The notes beneath the pieces were generated by a model. The model made no database searches and was not told the origin of the DNA. It saw nothing but the letters and a program-made list of their open reading frames with translations. 64,000 bases of DNA from Udaeobacter sp025935755. GTDB taxonomy: Bacteria > Verrucomicrobiota > Verrucomicrobiia > Chthoniobacterales > UBA10450. Below are positions 16,807 to 26,332 of this stretch, piece after piece; positions within the stretch are counted from its first letter, which is position 1; every line of letters starts with the position of its first letter. A program made the translations under genes and the position numbers. The stretch spans positions 29,128-93,127 of the forward strand of contig DASUKN010000075.1 of the NCBI GenBank assembly GCA_036278715.1. Direction: 5' to 3'.

Positions 16807-18966
16807 CTATCTGTTTTCCTTTGTTGGCCCAGGGGCGGCTTTCTTTTTATCCTGTGCCCCAATGCCGATCTTCTTGAGGAACGGCTCGATGGATTGTTTC
16901 CGCCCCAAAAATTTTTCGATCGATTCGTTGACGTCGCGCGAATCGCCGGGCTCATAGATTTCGCGGCGCAATTTCATTCCGGCTTGTTTATCAAGGTAGC
17001 CGTCCTTCGCCTTTTCAAAAACAGTCGCCATATCAGCGGCGATCGCGTCTGCCCAAGCGTAACCATAGTAACCGGCATCGTAGCCGTTCAAATGACCGAA
17101 GTAAGAGACGAACGTGGTGCTCGGATCAATCGGTAAAAAGACTTTTTCCAAAATGGGGTTCGATATCGCCACGGAATCGTATGGCATTTCTTCGGGATGC
17201 GGATCGTGCAAGGCAAGATCGAGCGACGCGAACGCGAACTGGCGGCGATAAAGCACGCCGGCATTTGCCAGCTTCGCGTCGTTAAGCTTCTTGACGATAT
17301 CGGCAGGGATCTTTTTGGAGGGATCCCGGTAATCGGCGGCAAAAGTATCGAGAACTTTCTTATCCCAAACCCAGTTTTGCAGCATTTGCGACGGCGCTTC
17401 CACAAAATCGCCCGGGACATGCGTTCCGGCGAAGCGGCCATACCTGGCGCGCGTAACGATGGAATGCAGAGCATGTCCGAACTCGTGGAAAAGCGTCTCC
17501 ACATCCTGGTGCGTCATTAGCGACGGAGTATCGCCAGTCGCTGGTGGAAAATTGCAAAGCAGGGCAACGGTGGGTCGCTGATATTTTCCGTTCGGCAAAA
17601 GCTTGCCGCTGATGATGTCGAATTGCGCGAAGTGATTGAATTTCCCGTCGCGAGGGAACATGTCGAGATAAAACATCCCGAGCGGTTCGCCGCTGGCTGA
17701 ATCACTGACAACATACAACTGGAGATCATCGATCCATTTGTAAGGCGCAACGATCTTTTCGAATTTCAGGCCGAAGATGCTCTGATAAATATTGAACATC
17801 CCGTCGAGAACTTTTTGGAACGGGAAATACGCGCGCAAAGCTTCCTTATCGACCGCGTATTTCTGCTTGTTGAGCTGGTTGCTGTAGTACCGCCAATCCC
17901 ACACCATTATCCTGGCATTCGGATCCTTCGTATCGGCAGCTTTCAATTTTTGCAGTTCCGCGATTTCACTGTCGAACTTTGGTTGAATGCCAGTGACCAG
18001 ATCGTTGATGTACTTCTCCGCATTCATGCCGGTCCTGGCCATTTTGACTTCTGTTTGGTAATCGTCCCATGACTTGTAACCGAGGCGCAGCGCGATCTCG
18101 TTTCTGAGCGCGAGCATTTGGTTTAGAAGGGCAACGTTCTTGTCTTTCGCCAGCGTTTCGCGGACGATGTATAGCTGTTTCCGCGTGGCCTCGTTTTTGG
18201 CGTTCTCCTGCACGGTGTTGAATTGCCACGTCACATTCGCCATGACGGTGTACACATCATCGCCGGTTTTGATCCCTGGCGATGCAAAGAAGCTTTCCGG
18301 AAGCCCTTCGAGATCGGCTTTGCTGAACATGACCGGAGCGTTGGCGTTGACGATGTTGCTGTCGAAATCCGTTCCAAGCTTCGAAAGCTCTTTGCGTAAT
18401 CCCTCGACTTCCTTGCGCTGGTCGGGAGGTAATTCCAAGCCGGCACGGCGATAATCGCGCAGCGTTTCCTTCAGCAGCTTTTCGTCTTCGCCGCTGAGTT
18501 TGGGATGTGTATCAGCGAAAGCTTTGATCGCTTTGTAAACGTCTTCGCGATAGTCGATACCGACCGCCCAATCTTGAAACGCTTTCACGGCATTCTCGGC
18601 AGCAGTACGCATCGCCGGGTTCGTGTTTGTTTCCTTGATGATGGTGGCTCTGTTCGCGGCGAGACCTGCCTCGTAAGTGACGTCGTCGAGCGCGACTACC
18701 GTGCTTTTAAAAGTCGCCTTGGTCGGATCTTGAGCGCCGATCTGGTCTAACGCAGCATTGGCTTTGGCGATCGCGTTTTTTGTCGCCGTCTCAACCGCTT
18801 CCGGCGTTTTTTCCCAATTTGGAATCGTTAATACGGCATTGGCCTTTGCCGCGGCGGCGCGAAAATCATCGACTGTTTTCATTTCTGCTGCGGAAACGAC
18901 CAAGCTCGAAGCTAGTACGACGAGTGGGACCTGAATGAATGCGGCTTTAATGGGATTGTTCGACAT
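16807..18966 (-). CDS. M3-family zinc oligopeptidase (Dcp/PrlC-like), exported
   Basis: A 719-residue metallopeptidase. An N-terminal signal peptide (PLVVLASSLVVSAAE, cleavage near 27) suggests a periplasmic location. The catalytic LFHEFGHALHSIV (HExxH near residue 492) and the later YDAGYYGYAWADAIAADMAT segment are the M3 hallmarks of peptidyl-dipeptidase Dcp / oligopeptidase A. Length is normal (about 680-720). It would trim short peptides in the periplasm. There is no obvious operon partner. Confidence 0.92.
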   Translation of the reverse strand: MSNNPIKAAFIQVPLVVLASSLVVSAAEMKTVDDFRAAAAKANAVLTIPNWEKTPEAVETATKNAIAKANAALDQIGAQDPTKATFKSTVVALDDVTYEAGLAANRATIIKETNTNPAMRTAAENAVKAFQDWAVGIDYREDVYKAIKAFADTHPKLSGEDEKLLKETLRDYRRAGLELPPDQRKEVEGLRKELSKLGTDFDSNIVNANAPVMFSKADLEGLPESFFASPGIKTGDDVYTVMANVTWQFNTVQENAKNEATRKQLYIVRETLAKDKNVALLNQMLALRNEIALRLGYKSWDDYQTEVKMARTGMNAEKYINDLVTGIQPKFDSEIAELQKLKAADTKDPNARIMVWDWRYYSNQLNKQKYAVDKEALRAYFPFQKVLDGMFNIYQSIFGLKFEKIVAPYKWIDDLQLYVVSDSASGEPLGMFYLDMFPRDGKFNHFAQFDIISGKLLPNGKYQRPTVALLCNFPPATGDTPSLMTHQDVETLFHEFGHALHSIVTRARYGRFAGTHVPGDFVEAPSQMLQNWVWDKKVLDTFAADYRDPSKKIPADIVKKLNDAKLANAGVLYRRQFAFASLDLALHDPHPEEMPYDSVAISNPILEKVFLPIDPSTTFVSYFGHLNGYDAGYYGYAWADAIAADMATVFEKAKDGYLDKQAGMKLRREIYEPGDSRDVNESIEKFLGRKQSIEPFLKKIGIGAQDKKKAAPGPTKENR

Positions 18967-19101
18967 AAGAGTGGAAGCGCAAAACAGGCCAAAGATTTAC
19001 ACATAATTTCATTAATCGCAGACGGAATTTTGGTGAATGTCTGTTTCATCTGTGATGATCTGTGGCGAGAAGCGTCTCTCTCTGAGAGCAGTCCTTTAGA
19101 C

Positions 19102-19674
19102 ATGGTCCACAAATTTTTCGTTGCCTTTATTCCGATTTTTGTCGCGATCGACGCCATCGGCCTGGTGGCGATGTTTTTGGGTTTAGCCGGGGACACTCCG
19201 CGCGAGCAACGGCAGCGAGAAGGTTTCATTGCCATCTTCACAGCGCTTTGCATTTCCGTTGGATTCATATTCCTCGGAAAAATCATCTTTAGCGCACTGG
19301 GAATCACCGTGGCCGATTTTCAGGTGGCAGGCGGTTTGATTTTGCTCGGCATTGCTGGACGCGAACTGCTGAATGTGGCGCCCTCCAGTCGCGAAGCCAC
19401 GGACGATTTCGGCGTGGTTCCGCTTGGGATGCCTTTGATCGCCGGTCCGGCGCTCCTGACAGCGCTATTGATTCTGGTAGATACAGTCGGCCTGGTATTT
19501 ACGATCGCGGCGCTTCTGGTCAATCTCGCGCTGGTCGTAGTTGCATTCTGGAATGCAGACTTCGTCGCGCACTTGATGGGCAGACAAGGCTTACGCGGCG
19601 TATCGAAAATAGTGGCGCTTCTGCTGGCGGCTATTGCGGTCAGCCTGATTCGCCGCGGGTGGCACGGCGTATAA
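19102..19674 (+). CDS. MarC family integral membrane protein
   Basis: A 190-residue, six-span membrane protein. FFVAFIPIFVAIDAIGLVAMF at the N-terminus, AGGLILLGIAG in the middle and PLGMPLIAGPALLTALLIL (near 115-133) are the conserved MarC/UPF0056 segments. An in-frame start at 19030 would add 24 residues before the first membrane span; ATG 19102 is chosen because family members start just before this span. Function unknown despite the historical name. Confidence 0.88.
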   Translation: MVHKFFVAFIPIFVAIDAIGLVAMFLGLAGDTPREQRQREGFIAIFTALCISVGFIFLGKIIFSALGITVADFQVAGGLILLGIAGRELLNVAPSSREATDDFGVVPLGMPLIAGPALLTALLILVDTVGLVFTIAALLVNLALVVVAFWNADFVAHLMGRQGLRGVSKIVALLLAAIAVSLIRRGWHGV

Positions 19675-19744
19675 TGCCGGTGCTCGTACCCTAACGCACT
19701 ACCGTCGCGACCTGGCGATTCGCTCCGCCTGAACCGTGGGAGTG

Positions 19745-20155
19745 TTAAAACCCTGAATCGAAACGCCCGCCGCTGGCAATGTGGCGCCGAGCGTAGGGCC
19801 AAAAGTCCTTGAGTTCGGCACTTTTATCACCGTGCTGAAATCGCCAGTTCAACTCGACTTCGATAGCCTTGATTTCATCCTGCTGCGGCAGAGCCATTCC
19901 GCTGTAGATGTACGCAGGGACCTCATTGCGCGTTCTTGTGAACGGGACTGTTGCATAGAGATCGAGGCGGCGCTGCTGCAGTTGAGCCGTGCTCCAATCT
20001 TTGTATGCGGAGCTACGATGGCCCCATGCGTCCGTCGTGTAGGCATACCGGGAGTACGGATAACCGCCGGTGACTGCCGGACCAGGGGGAGGCGCGGGTT
20101 GGTTTGCGCAGCCAATCAGTCCAATGGCACATGCTGCTAAAAACACAGTTTTCAT
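19745..20155 (-). CDS. Putative lipoprotein
   Basis: A 136-residue protein with a lipoprotein signal: MKTVFLAACAIGLIGCANQ, lipobox LIGC with Cys16. A Pro-rich segment (PAPPPGPAV) and a Tyr-rich region follow, and no known domain is recognised. ATG 20155 is chosen because it places the signal peptide at the N-terminus; a start at 20209 would add 18 residues. It is convergent with the MarC gene. Confidence 0.68.
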   Translation of the reverse strand: MKTVFLAACAIGLIGCANQPAPPPGPAVTGGYPYSRYAYTTDAWGHRSSAYKDWSTAQLQQRRLDLYATVPFTRTRNEVPAYIYSGMALPQQDEIKAIEVELNWRFQHGDKSAELKDFWPYARRHIASGGRFDSGF

Positions 20156-20360
20156 CTCATTTGTTTCCTTGATTTCGTTCAGGCACCCGGTGCGACTATT
20201 TAACCACACAATCTAAACGTAGTCGCGGCGTTATTTGCTGTGTCGGACCGTTACGCTATAGTCCTACTCGTAACCAAACAAACGCCGGAGGCCGATTCAC
20301 AGTGCAAACTGGCGGGCTTCATTGACACCCTAAGCGCCTCTCGGTAAAATCCTCGCCTTT

Positions 20361-21662
20361 ATGAGATTTCCTCTACCGCTTACGGCGAAAATTGCTGCTT
20401 ATGTGATCGGGCATAAGCTGCGGGGCACCAAGAAGTTCGCCACGGTCCTACAGCTCGAGCCGTTACATACGTGCAATCTTACCTGCACAGGGTGCGGGCG
20501 GATTCGCGAATACTCGACGTCGCTTAAGGACATGATGAGCTTGGAAGATTGCCTGTCCGCGGCAGAAGAATGCAACGCGCCTATGGTCTCAATCTGCGGC
20601 GGGGAACCGTTGATCTATCCGTACATCGAAGCGCTTGTAGAAGGATCGATCGCGCAGGGACGGATCGTTTACATCTGCACCAACGCCATGTTCATGCGGA
20701 AAAAAATGCGCGAATGGTTGGCCAAGGAATTGAGCAACGCGCAAAATGGCAGCGGCAAAAAACTCGAAGAGAAAATCGATGTTCTCCTCAAGGCGGGATT
20801 GGTTTCTGAAAAAGACGCCGCTGAAATCCGCAAGGGCCCGAAAGACCCTGCTAAGCCAACGATTGGCCCAAGCAGATGGATGTACTGGAACGTGCACCTT
20901 GATGGCTTGGAGCGGACGCACGATTTGATCGTCGAACGCGAGGGTGTTTTCAAAGAATGTATCCTCGCGATCAAAATGGCGAAACTGCTCGGTTACCAGG
21001 TCGCGACCAACACCACGATCTACAAAGAAACCGATATGGAGGAAATCGAACGCATGTTCGATTACCTGTCAGATTTGGGTGTTGACGGACACACGATCAC
21101 GCCCGGATACGACTACGACGCAGCCAAACGGGACATGATCAAACGGCTCAGTCTGCGACCCGAAGATTTCTTTCTCACCCGGCCAATGACCGTTCAGAAA
21201 TTCCGCAAAATCGAGGAATGGATGAATAAATACACGTTTTTCGGAACACCGGTCTATTTTGAATTCCTCGCCGGCAAACGTGACCTGACGTGTTCTGCAT
21301 GGGCAATTCCGACGCGAAACATCCGTGGCTGGAAAGGTCCGTGCTATTTGATGACCGACGGCCATTTCTCCAGCTACGCGGAATTGCTCGAACGGACGGA
21401 GTGGGATCGCTATGGAGTGGTAGATGGGGTTGCACGCGATAGCCGGTGCGAAAACTGCATGGTCCATTGCGGTTACGAGCCGACTGCAACGCTAGGCAGG
21501 CAAGCTCAGCGCGGCGACACATGGAAAACCATCAAGTTTAATTTCGGTGCCAAGCCGAAGGCAACCGGACGCGGCAGTGAAGTGCTCGCCTACAACGGCG
21601 TTAGCTCGGGAAACGGCCATCTTACCGGCAAACGCGCCGAGCCAGCCGTAAAAGCTTCCTGA
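20361..21662 (+). CDS. hpnH: Radical SAM adenosylhopane synthase HpnH
   Basis: A 433-residue radical SAM enzyme that adds the adenosyl group to hopene, the first step of extended hopanoid side chains. LEPLHTCNLTCTGCGRI has the CxxxCxxC cluster (C38, C42, C45), and SICGGEPLIYPYIEALVE is the GGEP SAM motif. The mid-region insert (about 125-160, Lys/Glu-rich) and about 50 extra C-terminal residues make it longer than the usual 330-390. SHC starts 5 bp downstream, so the two form an operon. No other hpn gene is nearby. Confidence 0.9.
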   Translation: MRFPLPLTAKIAAYVIGHKLRGTKKFATVLQLEPLHTCNLTCTGCGRIREYSTSLKDMMSLEDCLSAAEECNAPMVSICGGEPLIYPYIEALVEGSIAQGRIVYICTNAMFMRKKMREWLAKELSNAQNGSGKKLEEKIDVLLKAGLVSEKDAAEIRKGPKDPAKPTIGPSRWMYWNVHLDGLERTHDLIVEREGVFKECILAIKMAKLLGYQVATNTTIYKETDMEEIERMFDYLSDLGVDGHTITPGYDYDAAKRDMIKRLSLRPEDFFLTRPMTVQKFRKIEEWMNKYTFFGTPVYFEFLAGKRDLTCSAWAIPTRNIRGWKGPCYLMTDGHFSSYAELLERTEWDRYGVVDGVARDSRCENCMVHCGYEPTATLGRQAQRGDTWKTIKFNFGAKPKATGRGSEVLAYNGVSSGNGHLTGKRAEPAVKAS

Positions 21663-21667
21663 TCGCG

Positions 21668-23659
21668 ATGCCGGCGAATCAATTCATAGTTTTACCAAGT
21701 TCGCCCGAAACCGGGGAGAGTTACTCTGCCGCAGACGGAGAGATCCGACAGGCGATTTCGCGCGCACAGGAAAATCTATTGCGCCAGCAAAAACCTGACG
21801 GGCACTGGTGCGGCGAACTCCTGGTCGATAGCACACTCTGCTCCGACTACGTGGTGTTCATGCATTGGTGCGGCGAAGTGGACGTGCAACTGCAGCGTCG
21901 TTGCGTTCGTCACATTCTTAAACGCCAATCGCCCGACGGCGGCTGGAACATCTATCATGGTGGGCCAAGCGAGATTAATGCTTCAGTGAAAGCGTATTTC
22001 GCTCTCAAGCTTTCCGGTTGTTCCGTGGACGCACCATTCATGCAGGAAGCGCGCGCAACGATCATGCGCCTGGGCGGAATTCCGCAAATGAACACGTTCA
22101 GCAAACTTTACCTCGCGTTGCTGGGTGTGTTCCCGTGGAAATATTTACCGGCAATTCCGGTGGAGATGGTGCTTCTGCCGAGCTGGGCTCCTTTTCACAT
22201 TTACAAAATGTCATCGTGGAGCCGGGCGATGCTTATTCCGCTCTCCATTATCAATCATTTTAAACCCACGCGAATTTTGCCCGGTGACAAGCAACTCCAC
22301 GAACTATACCCACTCGGCACGGAGCAAGCGGATCTGCGGCTGCCGCGCAGCGAAAAATTTTGGACCTGGCGCAACTTTTTCCTTCGCTTTGATGATACCC
22401 TGAAGTTTCTGCAACCTCTTCGGGTTGGCTTGTTGCGCGGGCGTGCCTTGGAAGCAGCGGAGCGATGGATGCTGGAGCGAATTCGAGAAGGCAGCGACGG
22501 TCTCGCCGCCGTTTATCCCGCAATGCTCAACTGCATGATTGCTCTTCGTGCGCTCGGCTATCCAAAAACACACCCGGATTACGCCAAAGCTGAGAAAGAT
22601 TTCTCGGGTTTGTTCGTCGATGATCCCGAGGATTTCAGAATTCAACCATGTCTCTCGCCAGTTTGGGATACAGCGATCACGATCATCTCGCTCGCAGATT
22701 CCGGTCTGTCACCAGAACATCCGTCACTGCAAAAAGCCGCTGAGTGGCTGGTGAACAAGGAAGTGCGAATCCGCGGCGATTGGGCGGTCAACAATTCGTA
22801 TCCCGAGGCGAGTGGCTGGGCGTTTGAATACAACAATGTCTATTACCCCGACACAGACGACACTGCGATGGTGTTAATGGCACTGAGGCTCGTTCAACCG
22901 AAAGATTCGCAATCGCTCAAGGAACTCTTTCGCCGGGCACTGGGATGGCAGCTCAGTTTCCAATGTCGCGACGGCGGATGGGCGGCATTCGATAAGGATG
23001 TGACTACGCCATGGCTGGAAGATATGCCATTCGCGGATCACAATGCGATTCTCGATCCTACCTGCAGCGATTTGACTGCGCGGACGCTTGAGCTGCTGGG
23101 CTACATTGGATTCGATCGCAATGAGAAATGCGTTCGCGACGCCATCAAATATTTGATCGCAACTCAGGACGATGATGGTTCGTGGTACGGCCGCTGGGGA
23201 GTGAATTACATCTATGGCACCTGGCAGGTGCTGCGTGGGTTGCGGGTCATCGGCGAAGATATGACGCAGGATTGGATTTTGCGCGGGCGCGATTGGCTCG
23301 AAAGCTGCCAAAATCCCGATGGAGGATGGGGTGAGACCTGTGGCACGTACGAAAATCCATCGACCAAAGGGATTGGCCCCAGCACTGCATCGCAGACCGC
23401 GTGGGCGATCATGGGTATTTGCGCCTGCGGTGACCTCGAGCGGCCGAGCGTTCAGCGAGGATTGCGTTACCTCCTGCGTTCGCAAAAACCCGATGGCTCA
23501 TGGGACGAAGATGAAATCACCGGCACCGGTTTTCCGCGCACCTTCTATTTGAAGTACGACATGTATCGCCAGAATTTTCCGCTTTTAGCTCTGGCGACAT
23601 ATGCGAATCATCGCAGCGGAATCGGGCATCGCCCGGGGTTTTATCGTTGCGAGGCCTAA
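21668..23659 (+). CDS. shc: Squalene-hopene cyclase
   Basis: A 663-residue class II triterpene cyclase that converts squalene to hopene at the membrane. The catalytic DxDD motif is PDTDDTAMV near residue 395. QW-type repeats are visible (for example QSPDGGWNIYHGG, QCRDGGWAAFD, QNPDGGWGETC, QKPDGSWDEDE). Length is normal (630-690). It directly follows hpnH (5 bp), which supports production of C35 hopanoids. Confidence 0.94.
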   Translation: MPANQFIVLPSSPETGESYSAADGEIRQAISRAQENLLRQQKPDGHWCGELLVDSTLCSDYVVFMHWCGEVDVQLQRRCVRHILKRQSPDGGWNIYHGGPSEINASVKAYFALKLSGCSVDAPFMQEARATIMRLGGIPQMNTFSKLYLALLGVFPWKYLPAIPVEMVLLPSWAPFHIYKMSSWSRAMLIPLSIINHFKPTRILPGDKQLHELYPLGTEQADLRLPRSEKFWTWRNFFLRFDDTLKFLQPLRVGLLRGRALEAAERWMLERIREGSDGLAAVYPAMLNCMIALRALGYPKTHPDYAKAEKDFSGLFVDDPEDFRIQPCLSPVWDTAITIISLADSGLSPEHPSLQKAAEWLVNKEVRIRGDWAVNNSYPEASGWAFEYNNVYYPDTDDTAMVLMALRLVQPKDSQSLKELFRRALGWQLSFQCRDGGWAAFDKDVTTPWLEDMPFADHNAILDPTCSDLTARTLELLGYIGFDRNEKCVRDAIKYLIATQDDDGSWYGRWGVNYIYGTWQVLRGLRVIGEDMTQDWILRGRDWLESCQNPDGGWGETCGTYENPSTKGIGPSTASQTAWAIMGICACGDLERPSVQRGLRYLLRSQKPDGSWDEDEITGTGFPRTFYLKYDMYRQNFPLLALATYANHRSGIGHRPGFYRCEA

Positions 23660-23733
23660 GCGGGCGTCGGGAACGGGCCGACGGATAAAATAAAACCTGT
23701 CGCTCGGCGTAATTCGATCTAACAGTAACAATT

Positions 23734-24333
23734 ATGGCTTACGAATTACCTAAATTACCTTATGCCTATGATGCGCTGGAGCCGCACATCGATGCGCGCA
23801 CAATGGAGATTCACTACACCAAACATCATCAGGCTTACGTCGATAACCTGAACAAGGCAGTCAAAGGCACCGATCTGGAAAAGAAAACAGTGCAAGATCT
23901 CATTAGCGATCTGAATGCGGTGCCGGAAAACATTCGCACAGCGGTGCGGAATAACGGCGGGGGACATGCGAATCACTCGTTCTTTTGGAAGATCATGGGT
24001 CCGAATGCGGGAGGTGAACCGAAAGGCAAACTCGCCGACGACATCAAATCGGCATTCGGCAGCTTCGATCAATTTAAAGAAAAACTCAGTACTGCCGGTG
24101 TGGGCCGGTTCGGCAGTGGCTGGGCATGGTTGATCAAGGGCAAGAATGGCGGCCTGGAGATAATCTCCACGCCAAATCAAGATAGTCCTTTGATGGAGGG
24201 CAATACGCCAATCCTGGGTGTAGACGTGTGGGAGCACGCATATTACCTGAAATATCAAAACCGCCGCGCCGATTATCTAAAGGCATGGTGGAACGTCGTG
24301 AACTGGGACGCGATCGCGAAGAATTACGCGTAG
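23734..24333 (+). CDS. sodA: Superoxide dismutase, Mn-type (Mn/Fe family)
   Basis: A 199-residue SOD. Metal ligands are H27 (EIHYTKHH), H81 (GGHANHSFFW), D164 and H168 (DVWEHAYYLKY). Q149 in TPNQDSPL is the second-sphere glutamine position typical of Mn enzymes, and the surrounding signature is Mn-like rather than Fe-like. No signal peptide, so cytosolic. It detoxifies superoxide. Stand-alone gene, 74 bp after shc. Confidence 0.93.
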   Translation: MAYELPKLPYAYDALEPHIDARTMEIHYTKHHQAYVDNLNKAVKGTDLEKKTVQDLISDLNAVPENIRTAVRNNGGGHANHSFFWKIMGPNAGGEPKGKLADDIKSAFGSFDQFKEKLSTAGVGRFGSGWAWLIKGKNGGLEIISTPNQDSPLMEGNTPILGVDVWEHAYYLKYQNRRADYLKAWWNVVNWDAIAKNYA

Positions 24334-24508
24334 CGGCGAGTCGGCGGTTCTGGGACCGCACGCTTAAAGCATGCTGGTGAAGGAATTCTGCCTTCACAAA
24401 CTTTTCTTTGGATTCCGCTATCAGGCATGACGAGAATTCCAGGATAAAGTTCGCGAATGCAGGATGCATTCGCCAGGTCGCCGAGGCCACCGCTCCCGTG
24501 AAACAGAC

Positions 24509-25750
24509 ATGGCCTTCTTAAACGAAAACTATTTAAAACTTCAGGCCGGCTATCTCTTTCCAGAAGTAGCGAGGCGCGTTCGCGAATTCTGCGAAGCCGA
24601 TCCTGAAGGCGCCAGGCGGTTGATCCGCTGCGGGATCGGCGACGTTACAGAGCCGCTTCCGTCCGCGGCGATCGATGCAATGAAGCGTGCAGTCGATGAA
24701 CTCGGAAATCGCGAAACTTTTCGCGGTTACGGTCCGGAACAGGGCTACCAGTTTCTGAGATCAACCATCGCGCAAAACGATTACCGCGATCGAAGTATCG
24801 ATGTTGCTGACGACGAAATCTTTGTTTCAGACGGATCCAAGAACGATTGCGGTTACGTTCTCGATATTCTCGGCTGTCAAAACAAGGTCGCGGTGCCGGA
24901 CCCGGTTTATCCGGTCTACGTAGACACAAACGTGATGGCGGGCCACACCGGACCTGTGCGAAAGGACGGCAGCTACGAAGGCGTTTGTTATCTGCCATGT
25001 ACCGCGGAAAACAATTTCGTGCCTGAGCCACCTAAAGAGCACGTTGACGTCGTTTACTTATGTTTTCCAAATAATCCCACCGGTGCGGTCGCATCTCGCG
25101 CGCAACTCGCACGCTGGGTTGATTACGCGCACCAACACGATGCGCTGTTGCTCTTCGACGCGGCTTACGAAGCGTACATTTCCGATCCGGAGATTCCTCA
25201 TTCTATTTTTGATATTCCGGGTGCGCTCGATTGCGCGATTGAATTGCGGAGTTTTTCAAAGAACGGCGGATTCACCGGTGTCCGCTGTGGATTTACGGTG
25301 ATGCCGAAAGCGGTGCTGGCCCGGACCGCCGACGGGCAACGGCTTCCGCTGCATGCGCTTTGGCACCGCCGCTGGAGCACCAAATCGAACAGCGTTGCTT
25401 ACCCGGTGCAGCGTGGCGCTGAAGCTTTGTATTCTGCTCAAGGCCGGGAACAGGTTCGTGCGCTCATCGATCATTACATGGGGAACGCCAGAGTTCTTCG
25501 CGCCGCCGCGGCTGATGCAGGGTTGGAGGCTTTCGGAGGAGTTAACGCGCCTTATATCTGGGTAAAAACGCCGAACGGACTGACAAGCTGGCAAGTATTC
25601 GACCGGATCCTACGCGAACTGAACGTGGTGATCACGCCGGGCGCGGGTTTCGGCGCACAAGGGGAGGGTTATTTCCGGATATCGGCGTTCAACAGCAGAG
25701 AAAACGCCAGCGAAGTGGCGCGGCGTTTGAAAACCCTGCGCAAGTCGTGA
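24509..25750 (+). CDS. dapL: LL-diaminopimelate aminotransferase
   Basis: A 413-residue PLP enzyme converting tetrahydrodipicolinate directly to LL-diaminopimelate (lysine and peptidoglycan precursor). MAFLNENYLKLQAGYLFPEV is the typical DapL N-terminus, which selects ATG 24509 over an upstream start (24464). Other markers are RCGIGDVTEPLP, RGYGPEQGYQFLR, DGSKNDCGYVLDILG, FPNNPTGAV and the PLP lysine in SFSKNGGFTGVRCG (about residue 251). The DapL route is characteristic of Chlamydiae/Verrucomicrobia, plants and some others. Confidence 0.94.
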   Translation: MAFLNENYLKLQAGYLFPEVARRVREFCEADPEGARRLIRCGIGDVTEPLPSAAIDAMKRAVDELGNRETFRGYGPEQGYQFLRSTIAQNDYRDRSIDVADDEIFVSDGSKNDCGYVLDILGCQNKVAVPDPVYPVYVDTNVMAGHTGPVRKDGSYEGVCYLPCTAENNFVPEPPKEHVDVVYLCFPNNPTGAVASRAQLARWVDYAHQHDALLLFDAAYEAYISDPEIPHSIFDIPGALDCAIELRSFSKNGGFTGVRCGFTVMPKAVLARTADGQRLPLHALWHRRWSTKSNSVAYPVQRGAEALYSAQGREQVRALIDHYMGNARVLRAAAADAGLEAFGGVNAPYIWVKTPNGLTSWQVFDRILRELNVVITPGAGFGAQGEGYFRISAFNSRENASEVARRLKTLRKS

Positions 25751-25792
25751 CAAAGACGATCTTATCCAGGAATCAAATTTGCGCCCATAGGA

Positions 25793-26332
25793 TTGCCTGC
25801 CTCCGCCCTGTCACGTAAAGTGCGCGAAGTTTTTCGGGGACCATCTGGCGTGCCGGAACGAAAACAAAATCTGCCACAGCTCTATCGCTTTTGTTACCTG
25901 ATGCTCGGCGACTTGCGAAAGGCACAGGAAATTTTTCACGCGACCTTGCGTGAGGCCGCGGTGCGCGCGGCGCGCGGGGACGTACCGGACGAACCGTTCT
26001 GGTTGTTTAGCGACGCGCGGTGGCGGTGCCTGGAAGCGACGAAAAGTGATTTGCAACCCGAGCCGATTGAAATGGAAGAGCGGGATGTCACCGCCGACGC
26101 TGAATCACAAATTCAGCGACTTGATCCCATGCAGCTGGCAGTTTGGATTTCTGCTGCGCCTGATCCGCAACGAAGCGCACTGGCGTTATTTTATCTCGAC
26201 GAGTTCGATTACCGGGACATCCTCGACATTGCTGACCTGAAATTGACGGAACTTTCGCATCTTCTCTCCACGGGCCGGCGGCAGTTGCAGGCATGGCTTG
26301 ACTCGAAATTTCCCAAGCACAACAAGGCATGA
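25793..26332 (+). CDS. Sigma-factor-like protein (divergent ECF type)
   Basis: About 179 residues from TTG 25793; a GTG at 25850 is an equally plausible start. The N-terminal half (LPQLYRFCYLMLGDLRKAQEIFHATL) resembles sigma region 2 helices, and FYLDEFDYRDILDIADLKLTELSHLLSTGRRQLQAWL resembles region 4 with a helix-turn-helix-like segment, but both are far from consensus. It overlaps the following membrane protein by 4 bp (ATGA), the usual sigma/anti-sigma arrangement. The regulatory role is inferred from fold pattern and neighbourhood. Confidence 0.6.
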   Translation: MPASALSRKVREVFRGPSGVPERKQNLPQLYRFCYLMLGDLRKAQEIFHATLREAAVRAARGDVPDEPFWLFSDARWRCLEATKSDLQPEPIEMEERDVTADAESQIQRLDPMQLAVWISAAPDPQRSALALFYLDEFDYRDILDIADLKLTELSHLLSTGRRQLQAWLDSKFPKHNKA

